A stretch of 5,199 bases of DNA from Parachlamydiaceae bacterium (GCA_013817115.1 JACDDG010000206.1:1-5199), one strand, 5' to 3'; numbered from the stretch's first letter, positions 1 through 5,130 are shown. The notes: a model not told the origin generated them from the letters alone. Program-made: numbers and translations.

Positions 1-95
1 CTGTTAGTGAGGGTGAAAAAGATTCTGAATCCGAATCCGACTCTTTAACGAAAAAAAACGCTCATGCTGATGATAAAATTAAAACTGAAGAATAA
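1..95 (+). CDS. C-terminal tail of an unidentified protein (5' truncated by window edge)
   Basis: Reading from base 3, the frame stays open to a TAA at 93-95 and gives about 30 residues rich in Glu, Asp, Ser and Lys, including GEKDSESESDSL and a final KTEE. The other two forward frames hit stops early, and a strong terminator follows 68 bp later. This fits the end of a real gene. Such low-complexity charged tails are normally disordered and do not identify a family, so no function can be given. The start lies outside the window. Confidence 0.6.
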   Translation, partial: VSEGEKDSESESDSLTKKNAHADDKIKTEE

Positions 96-162
96 GAAGA
101 TGTAGGTGGAGTACGGGAAGTAAGGCAACTGAATAAACGTCAACTTCTAGTTTTAGATACAC

Positions 163-205
163 AAAGGGCTGACTCGTAAATCACGACGAGTCAGCCCTTT
201 TTATT
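163..205 (+). terminator. Strong intrinsic (Rho-independent) terminator
   Basis: The arms at 163-177 (AAAGGGCTGACTCGT) and 186-200 are perfectly complementary over 15 bp with an 8-nt loop, and the T-rich run TTTTTATTTTA follows at 198-208. The hairpin lies about 70 bp past the stop codon of the upstream partial gene and should end its transcript. The A-rich side at 163-165 gives some ability to terminate in the opposite direction too. Confidence 0.93.
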
Positions 206-208
206 TTA

Positions 209-558
209 TGAGATAAATTATCAGACGTACATTTTTTGTTGGTTTTTTCTCTCGGAACGAGGTTTTTTAGGTGTTATTTTTGTTTTATCAGACGTGGAAA
301 GAATTAACAATTGAGACAAAAATGTACATAAATGAATAAGGAAGGACTTGGCAAAAATGTGCAAAGCGTAGTAGACGTATTAAATGTCGAAGAGTAAAAA
401 AAATGTATTTGTCCACTTGTGCCCACTTGTGCCCACTTGTGCCCACTTGTGTCCATTCAGTCCACTCTAAGTTCACCCTTCTTCAACTTTTTATCTCCTC
501 ATAAATTATTCATAATAAGTTATTTGCGACGATTTTTTCAGCTAAAATACGAAACATA
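209..558. other. Gene-free AT-rich spacer
   Basis: No convincing gene is seen between the terminator and the tRNA promoter. The stretch is AT-rich with T-runs. It contains a 10-bp direct repeat, TATCAGACGT, at 219-228 and 286-295, and a small CTCG/CGAG hairpin near 251-261 followed by T6. The 10-bp tandem array at 411-450 is listed separately. An open frame on the minus strand (288-476) runs straight through that array and looks accidental. Confidence 0.6.
411..450. repeat. 10-bp tandem repeat, four copies plus degenerate flank
   Basis: The unit GCCCACTTGT occurs at 421-430, 431-440 and 441-450, preceded by GTCCACTTGT at 411-420. It decays into GTCCATTCAG and TCCACTC at 451-467. The unit is not a multiple of three and no gene covers it, so it is a non-coding minisatellite-type array whose copy number could vary between strains by slippage. 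The inner copies are identical, which suggests recent expansion. Confidence 0.9.
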
Positions 559-587
559 TTGAAAGCAAAAATCTCATCTGCTAAGAT
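559..587 (+). promoter_or_regulatory. Sigma-70-type promoter for the tRNA-Thr/tRNA-Tyr unit
   Basis: TTGAAA (559-564) is followed after exactly 17 bp by TAAGAT (582-587), a good match to vegetative -35 and -10 boxes. The predicted transcript start, about 594, lies roughly 8 nt before the mature tRNA-Thr. This is the short leader expected of a tRNA operon. The alternative TTGCGA (524-529) has no well-spaced -10. Confidence 0.7.
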
Positions 588-601
588 CTGCAGTATGTCT
601 C

Positions 602-674
602 GCTGGCATAGCTCAATTGGTAGAGCACCCGACTTGTAATCGGACGGTTGTGGGTTCAATTCCTACTGCCAGCA
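602..674 (+). tRNA. tRNA-Thr (anticodon TGT)
   Basis: The full cloverleaf can be folded by eye. The acceptor arms are 602-608 (GCTGGCA) and 667-673 (TGCCAGC), fully paired, with discriminator A674. The D stem is GCTC/GAGC. The anticodon loop CTTGTAA at 633-639 carries TGT at 635-637, which reads ACA and related Thr codons. The T arm is GTGGG-TTCAATT-CCTAC. The first pair of the anticodon stem (C628, A644) is mismatched. CCA is not encoded; TCT follows. It is 23 bp from tRNA-Tyr and is probably cotranscribed with it. Confidence 0.95.
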
Positions 675-697
675 TCTTAGTTTTTTTTCCCATTCTT

Positions 698-779
698 GGG
701 GGTGTCGCATAGTGGCAATTGCAAGGGACTGTAACTCCCTCGACTCACGTCTTCGCTGGTTCGAGTCCAGCCGCCCCCA
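698..779 (+). tRNA. tRNA-Tyr (anticodon GTA)
   Basis: This is a class II tRNA of 82 nt. The acceptor GGGGGTG (698-704) pairs with CGCCCCC (772-778) through one T-G pair, and A779 is the discriminator. The anticodon stem is AGGGA (724-728) with TCCCT (736-740), and the loop CTGTAAC carries GTA at 731-733. The long variable arm at 741-754 has a GAC/GTC stem, as expected for bacterial tRNA-Tyr. The T arm is GCTGG-TTCGAGT-CCAGC. CCA is not fully encoded. The 3' two thirds are duplicated in decayed form at 3651-3704, and the deacylase acting on mischarged D-Tyr-tRNA(Tyr) lies 450 bp downstream. Confidence 0.95.
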
Positions 780-895
780 ACTTTCCCAATATATTCAGCT
801 CTTTAAAAATCAAGTTTTTGTCAGATCTCAAAGTTAAATTTTGCTATATTTTATGCAAAGGATCTTAAGGACAAAGGACAATAATGATATTTTTA

Positions 896-948
896 ATTAT
901 ACGAAATTTCTTCATCTCGCAGTGGCTAATAATTAATTTTCGTATAAT
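896..948. repeat. Perfect 11-bp inverted repeat with 31-bp spacer
   Basis: ATTATACGAAA at 896-906 is the exact reverse complement of TTTCGTATAAT at 938-948. The AT-rich arms and long loop make a stable RNA hairpin doubtful. A protein-binding or recombination half-site pair is possible but not shown. Nothing else in the spacer explains it. Confidence 0.6.
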
Positions 949-1088
949 CCATCTTTATGTTAATAATTCATGTAAGAATGAAAAAATCGCTAGACACGCC
1001 GGTCGAAATCCAATGGGATTTTGCGGTCATAGATAAGGACATGAGGAACATATCTCATTAAGAAAAAAACAGTGAGGAAGCCTTTGCT

Positions 1089-1122
1089 GCCCCATAGCTG
1101 CAGCTAAAGCTTTGCTATGGGC
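1089..1122. repeat. Stem-loop in the dtd upstream region
   Basis: CCCATAGC (1091-1098) pairs with GCTATGGG (1114-1121), and a flanking G/C pair adds one more with a bulge. The loop contains AGCTGCAGCT, itself palindromic, and AGCTAAAGCT. There is no T-run after it, so it is not a standard terminator. The word GCTATGGGC recurs at 1763-1771 behind dtd. Confidence 0.55.
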
Positions 1123-1189
1123 TACAAAATGATTTTCGGGTTATGTTTTTAGCTCCAACCGAAAGAGGCCACATTCGTCTTCGATAAAT

Positions 1190-1218
1190 TTAGATTTAAA
1201 TTTTTCGACTTTTATGCT
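1190..1218 (+). promoter_or_regulatory. Possible promoter for dtd
   Basis: TTAGAT (1190-1195), a 17-bp gap, and TATGCT (1213-1218) resemble -35 and -10 boxes; the -10 is good and the -35 is weak. The inferred transcript start, about 1225, would lie only some 5 nt before the dtd ATG, so the message would be almost leaderless. This agrees with the lack of a Shine-Dalgarno sequence there. Confidence 0.3.
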
Positions 1219-1229
1219 AGCGTAAGTTT

Positions 1230-1682
1230 ATGAAAATTCTTATTCAGCGCGTTACACATGCAAAAGTTGAAGTCGAGGGTACTACAGTTGGAACTATAGG
1301 ACCTGGCGCTCTTGTCTTTATTGGAATTACTCATGACGATACGACTAAACAAGCCTCCTGGCTAGCTAATAAACTTATTAATTTGCGAATATTTAAAGAT
1401 TCCCATGGCAAAATTAATCAGTCCATTCTTGATCATAATGGCGAAATATTAGTTATATCGCAATTTACGCTTTATGCCGAGTGCTCAGAGGGGAGGCGTC
1501 CTTCATTCACGAAGGCTGCTCAGCCCGAACTCGCAAAATGTCTATATGAACAGTTTGTAGAAGAAGTGCGTAAAGGTGGCATTGTAGTCGAAACTGGAGT
1601 GTTTGGCGCGGAAATGAAAATTTCGTTAACAAATGATGGGCCTGTAACCTTAATCTTAGAGCACTTATCTTCGAGCAGATGA
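1230..1682 (+). CDS. dtd: D-aminoacyl-tRNA deacylase (DTD)
   Basis: The product hydrolyses D-amino acids, classically D-Tyr, from mischarged tRNA in the cytoplasm, and so keeps D-residues out of protein. It acts as a homodimer. The 150-residue length is typical of bacterial DTD. The N-terminus (MKILIQRVTHAKVEVEG) matches the usual family start and supports ATG 1230, although no clear Shine-Dalgarno sequence precedes it. The catalytic-region motif SQFT is at 77-80 with Thr80. RRPSFTKAA follows at 89-97. FGAEMKISL leads into NDGPVT at 135-140, with the Gly137-Pro138 pair that in DTDs forms the cross-subunit Gly-cisPro chirality gate. All key residues are present, so it should be active. It lies downstream of tRNA-Tyr, its classical substrate, but probably has its own promoter. 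A ruined second copy lies at 4932-5130. Confidence 0.96.
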   Translation: MKILIQRVTHAKVEVEGTTVGTIGPGALVFIGITHDDTTKQASWLANKLINLRIFKDSHGKINQSILDHNGEILVISQFTLYAECSEGRRPSFTKAAQPELAKCLYEQFVEEVRKGGIVVETGVFGAEMKISLTNDGPVTLILEHLSSSR

Positions 1683-2066
1683 AAGTAAATTTTAATCACG
1701 CTTCGCAAATCTCCTCCTACTTTTTTTTCTTAGAATTTGCATGTCGACGAAGCTAACTGCAAGCTATGGGCGTTTCCATGGTAATGGCAAAAAAAGGTCA
1801 ATATTCCAAGACAGCATAAAACAGTGCGACAGCAATTAGAAGGTATGTACGTTTTCTGCAAACTTAGCAAGATAACATTTTTTAAAGATGAGTTTTTAAG
1901 CTCAATAGATAAACGCCAACATAAATGTTGTAACTTAAATGGTTTATGATACAGACTGCGCATTTCAGCTAGGAAAGAAAAAAAATTAAAAATGTGGATG
2001 GTTTTTGTTTTTGGGGTTCCACAGACCCTCTCGAATAACTTTTAAAAAAACCATCTTATTGCTGGA
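1683..2066. other. Spacer between dtd and the small membrane ORF
   Basis: No supported gene lies on either strand here. A 77-codon minus-strand frame at 1730-1963 gives a Cys- and Leu-rich sequence with no recognisable motif and looks like chance. No clear terminator follows dtd; only a T8 run near 1720-1728 without a stem is seen. Near 1752-1771 a stretch ending AGCTATGGGC loosely resembles the loop and right arm of the 1089-1122 stem-loop. The stretch ends in the inverted repeat at 1997-2055. Confidence 0.5.
1997..2055. repeat. Inverted repeat ahead of the small ORF / transporter unit
   Basis: GATGGTTTTT (1997-2006) is exactly complementary to AAAAACCATC (2046-2055). The 39-nt interval contains a smaller GGGGT...ACCCTC pairing near 2013-2030. 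It starts 70 nt before, and ends 11 nt before, the ATG at 2067. It could be a leader structure or a terminator reading from dtd, but no proper T-run follows the right arm. Confidence 0.5.
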
Positions 2067-2246
2067 ATGTTCAAATTAGGGGAACGACCGGTATCAGAAT
2101 ATATGGACCATTCATGGAAGTCTCGCCTTGCTCCTCGGGCTTATTGCCTGATTGCGATTCTTTCCATCTTGGCCATCATCTCTGATTCCTTTGGCTTTTT
2201 TATCCTAAATAGATCTATCCCTATTTTTGTTTTTCTAAAACCCTAG
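2067..2246 (+). CDS. Possible small membrane protein, 59 residues
   Basis: ATG 2067 opens a 59-residue frame ending at TAG 2244-2246, 29 nt before the transporter gene. The sequence begins MFKLGERPVSEYMDHSWKSR. A strongly hydrophobic stretch at about 24-39 (AYCLIAILSILAII) follows, then a second at about 43-57 (GFFILNRSIPIFVFL). Basic residues before the first segment would favour an inside N-terminus. The balanced soluble head followed by membrane segments looks like real protein and not noise. The Shine-Dalgarno sequence is poor, and an internal ATG at 2103 is an alternative start. I do not recognise a family. It may be a genuine small protein or the surviving N-terminus of a larger membrane protein. 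Its closeness to the AI-2E gene suggests one transcript. Confidence 0.45.
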   Translation: MFKLGERPVSEYMDHSWKSRLAPRAYCLIAILSILAIISDSFGFFILNRSIPIFVFLKP

Positions 2247-2275
2247 AATTTTTAAAATATGCATAAGGAAGTTAT

Positions 2276-3331
2276 ATGAACCAAGACAAAAATTACAATT
2301 TAATATTTGCAGTTTTAGTCATTTTTACTATTTTTCTTTCCTGGTACATAATGGATATTCTGTTATTGACATTTGCAGCAATTTTATTGGCTATTTTCCT
2401 AACTACGCTAAGCAAATTAATCCAAAAAGTAGTTCTTCTTCCTGACAGTATATCAATGGCACTGGTTATAGTGTTATTAATTGCATTATTCGGTTTAATA
2501 ATTGTTTTTATGGTTCCTGTTATTAGTGGTCAAATACAGAATTTATCAAAAGAGATTCCAAGCGCTTGGGATAAACTTAAACAAATGTTAAACTCAACTT
2601 TAAATTTGGGGTCCGTTTCTTCTCTTTATCAAAAGATGGATGTACAAAATCTCTTGCCACAAGGAAAAAATTTCATTATGCAGGCAGCCAATTTATTTTC
2701 TACTACTTTTGGACTCATTGGGAGTGTATTCGTTTTCACATTTATGGGTATTTTTTTAGCTTTTGATCCAAATAAATATAAAGAAGGGTTTATTAGTTTA
2801 ATTCCTTCAAGTAAGCAAGAAAAAGCTCGAAATGTAATTAAAGAGATGGATGATATCCTTCAATGGTGGATAATTGGAAAGATATTTTCGATGATTATTG
2901 TTGGGATTTTGACTTCATTTGGTCTTTGGTTTTTAAGTATTCCTATGGCTTTAACCCTTGGCTTATTCGCAGCACTCTTAACTTTTATTCCTAATATAGG
3001 ACCAATCGTTTCCGCTGTTCCTGCCGTTTTAGTTGCTTTGATTCAAAGCCCTATATCTGCCATGTATGTAATTGCATTATACTTGGCTATTCAGAGCTTC
3101 GAAAGTTATGTCATAACACCTTTGATGCAAGGGAAAACAATAGCTCTACCTCCTGCTTTGGTTATTTTTGCTCAACTAACCATGGGTTTGGTAGCAGGCA
3201 TTTTAGGTTTATGTTTAGCTACCCCTTTGCTAGCTGCCTTAAGCATAATTATCAAAAAACTTTATATTGAAAAAAATCACTATAAAAATAGCGCTGAGGA
3301 AGATAAATTAATGGTTATTTCTACAAGCTAG
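2276..3331 (+). CDS. AI-2E family membrane transporter (PF01594-like permease)
   Basis: This is a 351-residue polytopic inner-membrane protein of the AI-2E transporter family (YdiK/PerM/TqsA type). Proven substrates differ between members, from autoinducer-2 export to sodium/proton exchange, so the substrate here cannot be named. Visible order: paired hydrophobic segments at about 8-48, another at 60-83, and the family's amphipathic polar middle region at 84-145. Membrane segments then follow at about 145-163, 200-222, 224-255, 262-280 and 293-326. The family hallmark is FIPNIGPIVSAVP at 237-249, followed by YVITPLMQGKTIALPPAL at 278-295 and GILGLCLATPLLA at 308-320. Length is normal and the frame is unbroken. 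AAGGAAG at 2265-2271 is a good Shine-Dalgarno sequence 4 nt before ATG 2276 and fixes the start. A 160-bp palindrome lies 30 bp behind the stop. Confidence 0.93.
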   Translation: MNQDKNYNLIFAVLVIFTIFLSWYIMDILLLTFAAILLAIFLTTLSKLIQKVVLLPDSISMALVIVLLIALFGLIIVFMVPVISGQIQNLSKEIPSAWDKLKQMLNSTLNLGSVSSLYQKMDVQNLLPQGKNFIMQAANLFSTTFGLIGSVFVFTFMGIFLAFDPNKYKEGFISLIPSSKQEKARNVIKEMDDILQWWIIGKIFSMIIVGILTSFGLWFLSIPMALTLGLFAALLTFIPNIGPIVSAVPAVLVALIQSPISAMYVIALYLAIQSFESYVITPLMQGKTIALPPALVIFAQLTMGLVAGILGLCLATPLLAALSIIIKKLYIEKNHYKNSAEEDKLMVISTS

Positions 3332-3361
3332 GGGTTTTAGAAGCTTTTCCATCTCTTGATT

Positions 3362-3521
3362 TATACCGATGAGCGTTCAAATTTTGGATTTTTGGCTTTG
3401 AGAAGCCCCGGGATTAAGCTAACGAAAATGACCCAATATTTTAATATGGGGTCAACCTCGATCGCTTAATCGCGGGAGCTTTCTCTTTGTCAAAAACCAA
3501 AATTTAACGCTCTTCGGTATA
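3362..3521. repeat. 160-bp nearly loop-free imperfect palindrome (MITE-like)
   Basis: The left arm (3362-3440) and right arm (3443-3521) are reverse complements in roughly 65 of 78 positions, separated by only 2 nt (TT at 3441-3442). The outer ends are TATACCG and CGGTATA. Long matched blocks include GAGCGTT/AACGCTC, AAATTTTGG/CCAAAATTT, GATTAAGC/GCTTAATC and TGACCC/GGGTCA. It carries no coding sequence. The TA on each outside edge would fit a TA target duplication, as for IS630/Tc1-mariner-type MITEs, but a TA within a palindromic end is weak evidence. As RNA it would form one very long hairpin at the end of the transporter message and could protect its 3' end or terminate transcription, though no T-run follows. 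Confidence 0.85.
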
Positions 3522-3567
3522 CACAGATTTTTAAGCACTAGGCTGCAAAAGACTGGAATAAAATGGT

Positions 3568-3613
3568 GCAATACAGCACAATCTAAGAAGACTTTACTCC
3601 TTAATTGTATTGC
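3568..3613. repeat. Inverted repeat between the palindrome and the tRNA-Tyr remnant
   Basis: GCAATACA (3568-3575) is complementary to TGTATTGC (3606-3613) across a 30-nt loop. TAAAAT at 3559-3564 and ATTTTA at 3622-3627 may extend it imperfectly. No gene is seen between 3522 and 3650. Confidence 0.45.
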
Positions 3614-3650
3614 GCTTATGTATTTTAGTTCACGCTGCTTTGTGAAGGGA

Positions 3651-3704
3651 AAGGGGCTGTATCTCCCTCGACTCATGTCTTCACTGGTTCGAGTCCTGCC
3701 GCCC
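3651..3704 (+). pseudogene. Decayed 3' part of a second tRNA-Tyr gene
   Basis: These 54 bases align without gaps to 723-776 of the intact tRNA-Tyr with 49 identities. They cover the anticodon arm, the long variable arm, the T arm and most of the 3' acceptor strand. The GTA anticodon is kept at 3659-3661. The changes are damaging: A37 becomes T (3662). The T stem has two broken pairs (3683 and 3697). The acceptor end is TA where CC is expected (3705-3706). The 5' acceptor strand and D arm are not recognisable upstream. It cannot fold into a functional tRNA. Such a 3'-end fragment is also what tRNA-targeting integration leaves behind. Confidence 0.88.
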
Positions 3705-3755
3705 TATGTCTCCTTGTTATCAGTTTAAAACAAAACATCGCAAAAATTCTATTAG

Positions 3756-3783
3756 TTTAGAGCGACTTTAAGGTTTATATATT
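3756..3783 (+). promoter_or_regulatory. Possible promoter for the two-membrane-segment protein gene
   Basis: TTTAGA (3756-3761), a 16-bp gap and TATATT (3778-3783) resemble a vegetative promoter, in an AT-rich stretch where such matches arise easily. The gene starts about 40 nt further on, a sensible leader length. It is offered as a candidate only. Confidence 0.3.
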
Positions 3784-3828
3784 TTTACGTTAACTTAAAA
3801 AACAACTACTAAGGAAAAGGTGCAAAAA

Positions 3829-4869
3829 ATGTTTGTTTTAAATAGCTTGAGAGCTGTCTATAGCTCCGCTTCAGCTTTTGTTCTCCCAACCGAATATTTA
3901 GATACAGCTAACAAAGTTAAGGAGGTTATTCATGATATTTTTTCATCTTCTCTTCCCAATGCATTTTGTTATTCAATGAATTTAGTAAATGGAAGTCCTG
4001 TGCTTTTTGACTTAGTTTCAGGAGCTGCTTCTTCGGTAGCTGGTTCTTACATGTTGTTTACAATTTATTATGCTGAAAAAATTAAAACGCCCGCATCTAC
4101 AAATTCAATTAATCGAAGAATTGGTACGTTAGTGGGAGCTATCAGCACCATATATGGCATTTTTACTTTGTCCACACTTCTGTCAAAGTTATTTTCTAAT
4201 ATTCAAATGGGTACTGTTTTTGGTAGCCAAATAAATATCTCACATCCATTTATTTACTATGGGGGCCCCTTACCTGTACCCCACAACACATTATATCCAG
4301 AAGATCTAACTTCTAAAGCTCAGATATTGCTTGAGACTTTTTTGAAATGTCCCGATGCAAAAGCCCTATATGAAAACACGGTTAATAAAGAAGGACCTCT
4401 TTCGATAAGATTCGAAGATCCTCTATTAGACGAGCTGATTGCTAAATCTCATGGTTACTGGAATACCGAAGCGAGAGAAATCGTCATCGATAGCACCAAA
4501 CCTCATTTACAATTTCATATTTTGATTTATGAAATGATAAATGCTGCACAGAGCAAAAATTTTCAGTCTATTTTTGAAGAAGCTTCTCTAGGGCATTTGG
4601 ATGCTTTAGGATATGCCAAAAGTATTGAAAAATTCGAATATGAAACATCAAAGGAGCATTGCCTATTGACTGTAGGCTGTATTGAGCAGGGTGCATGGGC
4701 ATTAATACCAAGACCAATGCCACGTCAAAGTTGCATTTCAAAATTCAGTGAGGATTTTGAGACTCGTTGGGAAAAAATTAAGCATCAGCCACATACTCAA
4801 ATTTACATTGATAGTTATAATGCACAATATGGAAACACTGATATGGAATCTGGAAAAACTGAATTGTAA
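3829..4869 (+). CDS. Unrecognised 346-residue protein with two membrane segments; Inc-like layout
   Basis: I do not recognise a family. ATG 3829 is preferred, with AAAAGG 8 nt upstream; GTG 3820, with AAGGA 4 nt upstream, would add three residues. Numbered from the ATG, a Ser-rich N-terminus (MFVLNSLRAVYSSASAFVLP) is followed by two hydrophobic segments at about 59-82 and 97-122 with a short basic loop (AEKIKTPASTNSINRR) between them. Then comes a soluble region of about 220 residues. Paired hydrophobic segments with a short turn are the hallmark of chlamydial inclusion-membrane effectors, so this could be a secreted host-membrane protein; that is inference. In the soluble part, GYWNTEAREIVID (about 209-221) followed by a helix FHILIYEMINAAQ (about 229-241) recalls the strand-helix of zinc peptidases. 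YEMIN, however, stands where HExxH would be, so metal catalysis is not expected. It sits between the tRNA-Tyr and dtd remnants. Confidence 0.8.
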   Translation: MFVLNSLRAVYSSASAFVLPTEYLDTANKVKEVIHDIFSSSLPNAFCYSMNLVNGSPVLFDLVSGAASSVAGSYMLFTIYYAEKIKTPASTNSINRRIGTLVGAISTIYGIFTLSTLLSKLFSNIQMGTVFGSQINISHPFIYYGGPLPVPHNTLYPEDLTSKAQILLETFLKCPDAKALYENTVNKEGPLSIRFEDPLLDELIAKSHGYWNTEAREIVIDSTKPHLQFHILIYEMINAAQSKNFQSIFEEASLGHLDALGYAKSIEKFEYETSKEHCLLTVGCIEQGAWALIPRPMPRQSCISKFSEDFETRWEKIKHQPHTQIYIDSYNAQYGNTDMESGKTEL

Positions 4870-4931
4870 TATATTTTTGGAAAAGTAAGTTTGAAAAAAG
4901 TTCATACATCTACCAGTATCGTGCTTAAGAG

Positions 4932-5130
4932 CGATATATGCTTATATCGTAATTTACTCTTTAAGCAAGTTCAGAGGTTGAAGGCCTTCATTCACAAAGG
5001 CTGTTCAATCGGAACTTGCAAAACTTCTATGAACAGTTTGTTAAGGAGCTGGGTAAAGGTGGCGTGGCGGCCCGAAATGGACTCTTTGGTGCAGAAACGA
5101 AAGTTTCATTAACAAACGATGGGCCTGTAT
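4932..5130 (+). pseudogene. dtd: Decayed second dtd gene (C-terminal half)
   Basis: This region aligns to about 1442-1647 of the intact dtd. The final block 5064-5129 matches 1581-1646 without gaps, with 50 of 66 bases identical, and still reads GLFGAETKVSLTNDGPV. The preceding block keeps PSFTKAVQSELAK and YEQFVKELGKGG, but in different frames. Damage is clear. The codon for Gln78 is TAA (4950-4952) and that for Tyr82 is TAA (4962-4964). About 4 nt are lost near 4967-4975, and 2 nt near 4993-5005. The N-terminal half is not recognisable, apart from a doubtful GTAAGTTT-GAAAA echo of the dtd start at 4885-4897. Many differences in the last block are third-position changes, so this copy was probably functional for a long time before it decayed. 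The product would be inactive. Confidence 0.9.

Larger units (their letters stand above)
780..1229. other. Spacer between tRNA-Tyr and dtd
   Basis: This 450-bp stretch has no convincing gene. The longest readable piece is a 34-codon frame from ATG 957 to TAA 1059-1061, reading MKKSLDTPVEIQWDF in its middle. It has no Shine-Dalgarno sequence and is too short to call, though it could be a gene scrap. No clear terminator follows tRNA-Tyr; AAAAATCAAGTTTTT near 805-820 is only a weak hairpin. Two inverted repeats (896-948 and 1089-1122) are listed separately. In the decayed second copy the corresponding interval holds the 346-residue gene, and I see no trace of that gene here. Confidence 0.5.

Noticed and set aside
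411..450. CRISPR-like array
   Set aside because: The copies are only 10 bp long and abut with no spacers.
288..476. Minus-strand 62-codon frame across the 10-bp repeat
   Set aside because: Its N-terminal half is translated minisatellite, it has no ribosome site, and the rest shows no protein-like pattern.
957..1061. 34-codon forward frame in the tRNA-Tyr/dtd spacer
   Set aside because: Too short, with no Shine-Dalgarno sequence or recognisable family; mentioned only as a possible gene scrap.
1520..1708. Minus-strand 62-codon frame over the end of dtd
   Set aside because: It lies antisense to the well-supported dtd coding region.
1730..1963. Minus-strand 77-codon frame in the dtd downstream spacer
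   Set aside because: Cys-rich, unpatterned sequence with no ribosome site or neighbour supporting it; AT-rich spacers give such frames by chance.
3452..3676. Minus-strand 74-codon frame
   Set aside because: It spans half of the palindrome and part of the tRNA-Tyr remnant, so it cannot be a conserved gene.
3651..3706. Functional second tRNA-Tyr
   Set aside because: The 5' acceptor strand and D arm are missing and two T-stem pairs are broken.
4891..5112. Forward 73-codon frame beginning at TTG
   Set aside because: It overlaps the dtd relic, and for most of its length it is not in the frame that encodes the DTD residues.
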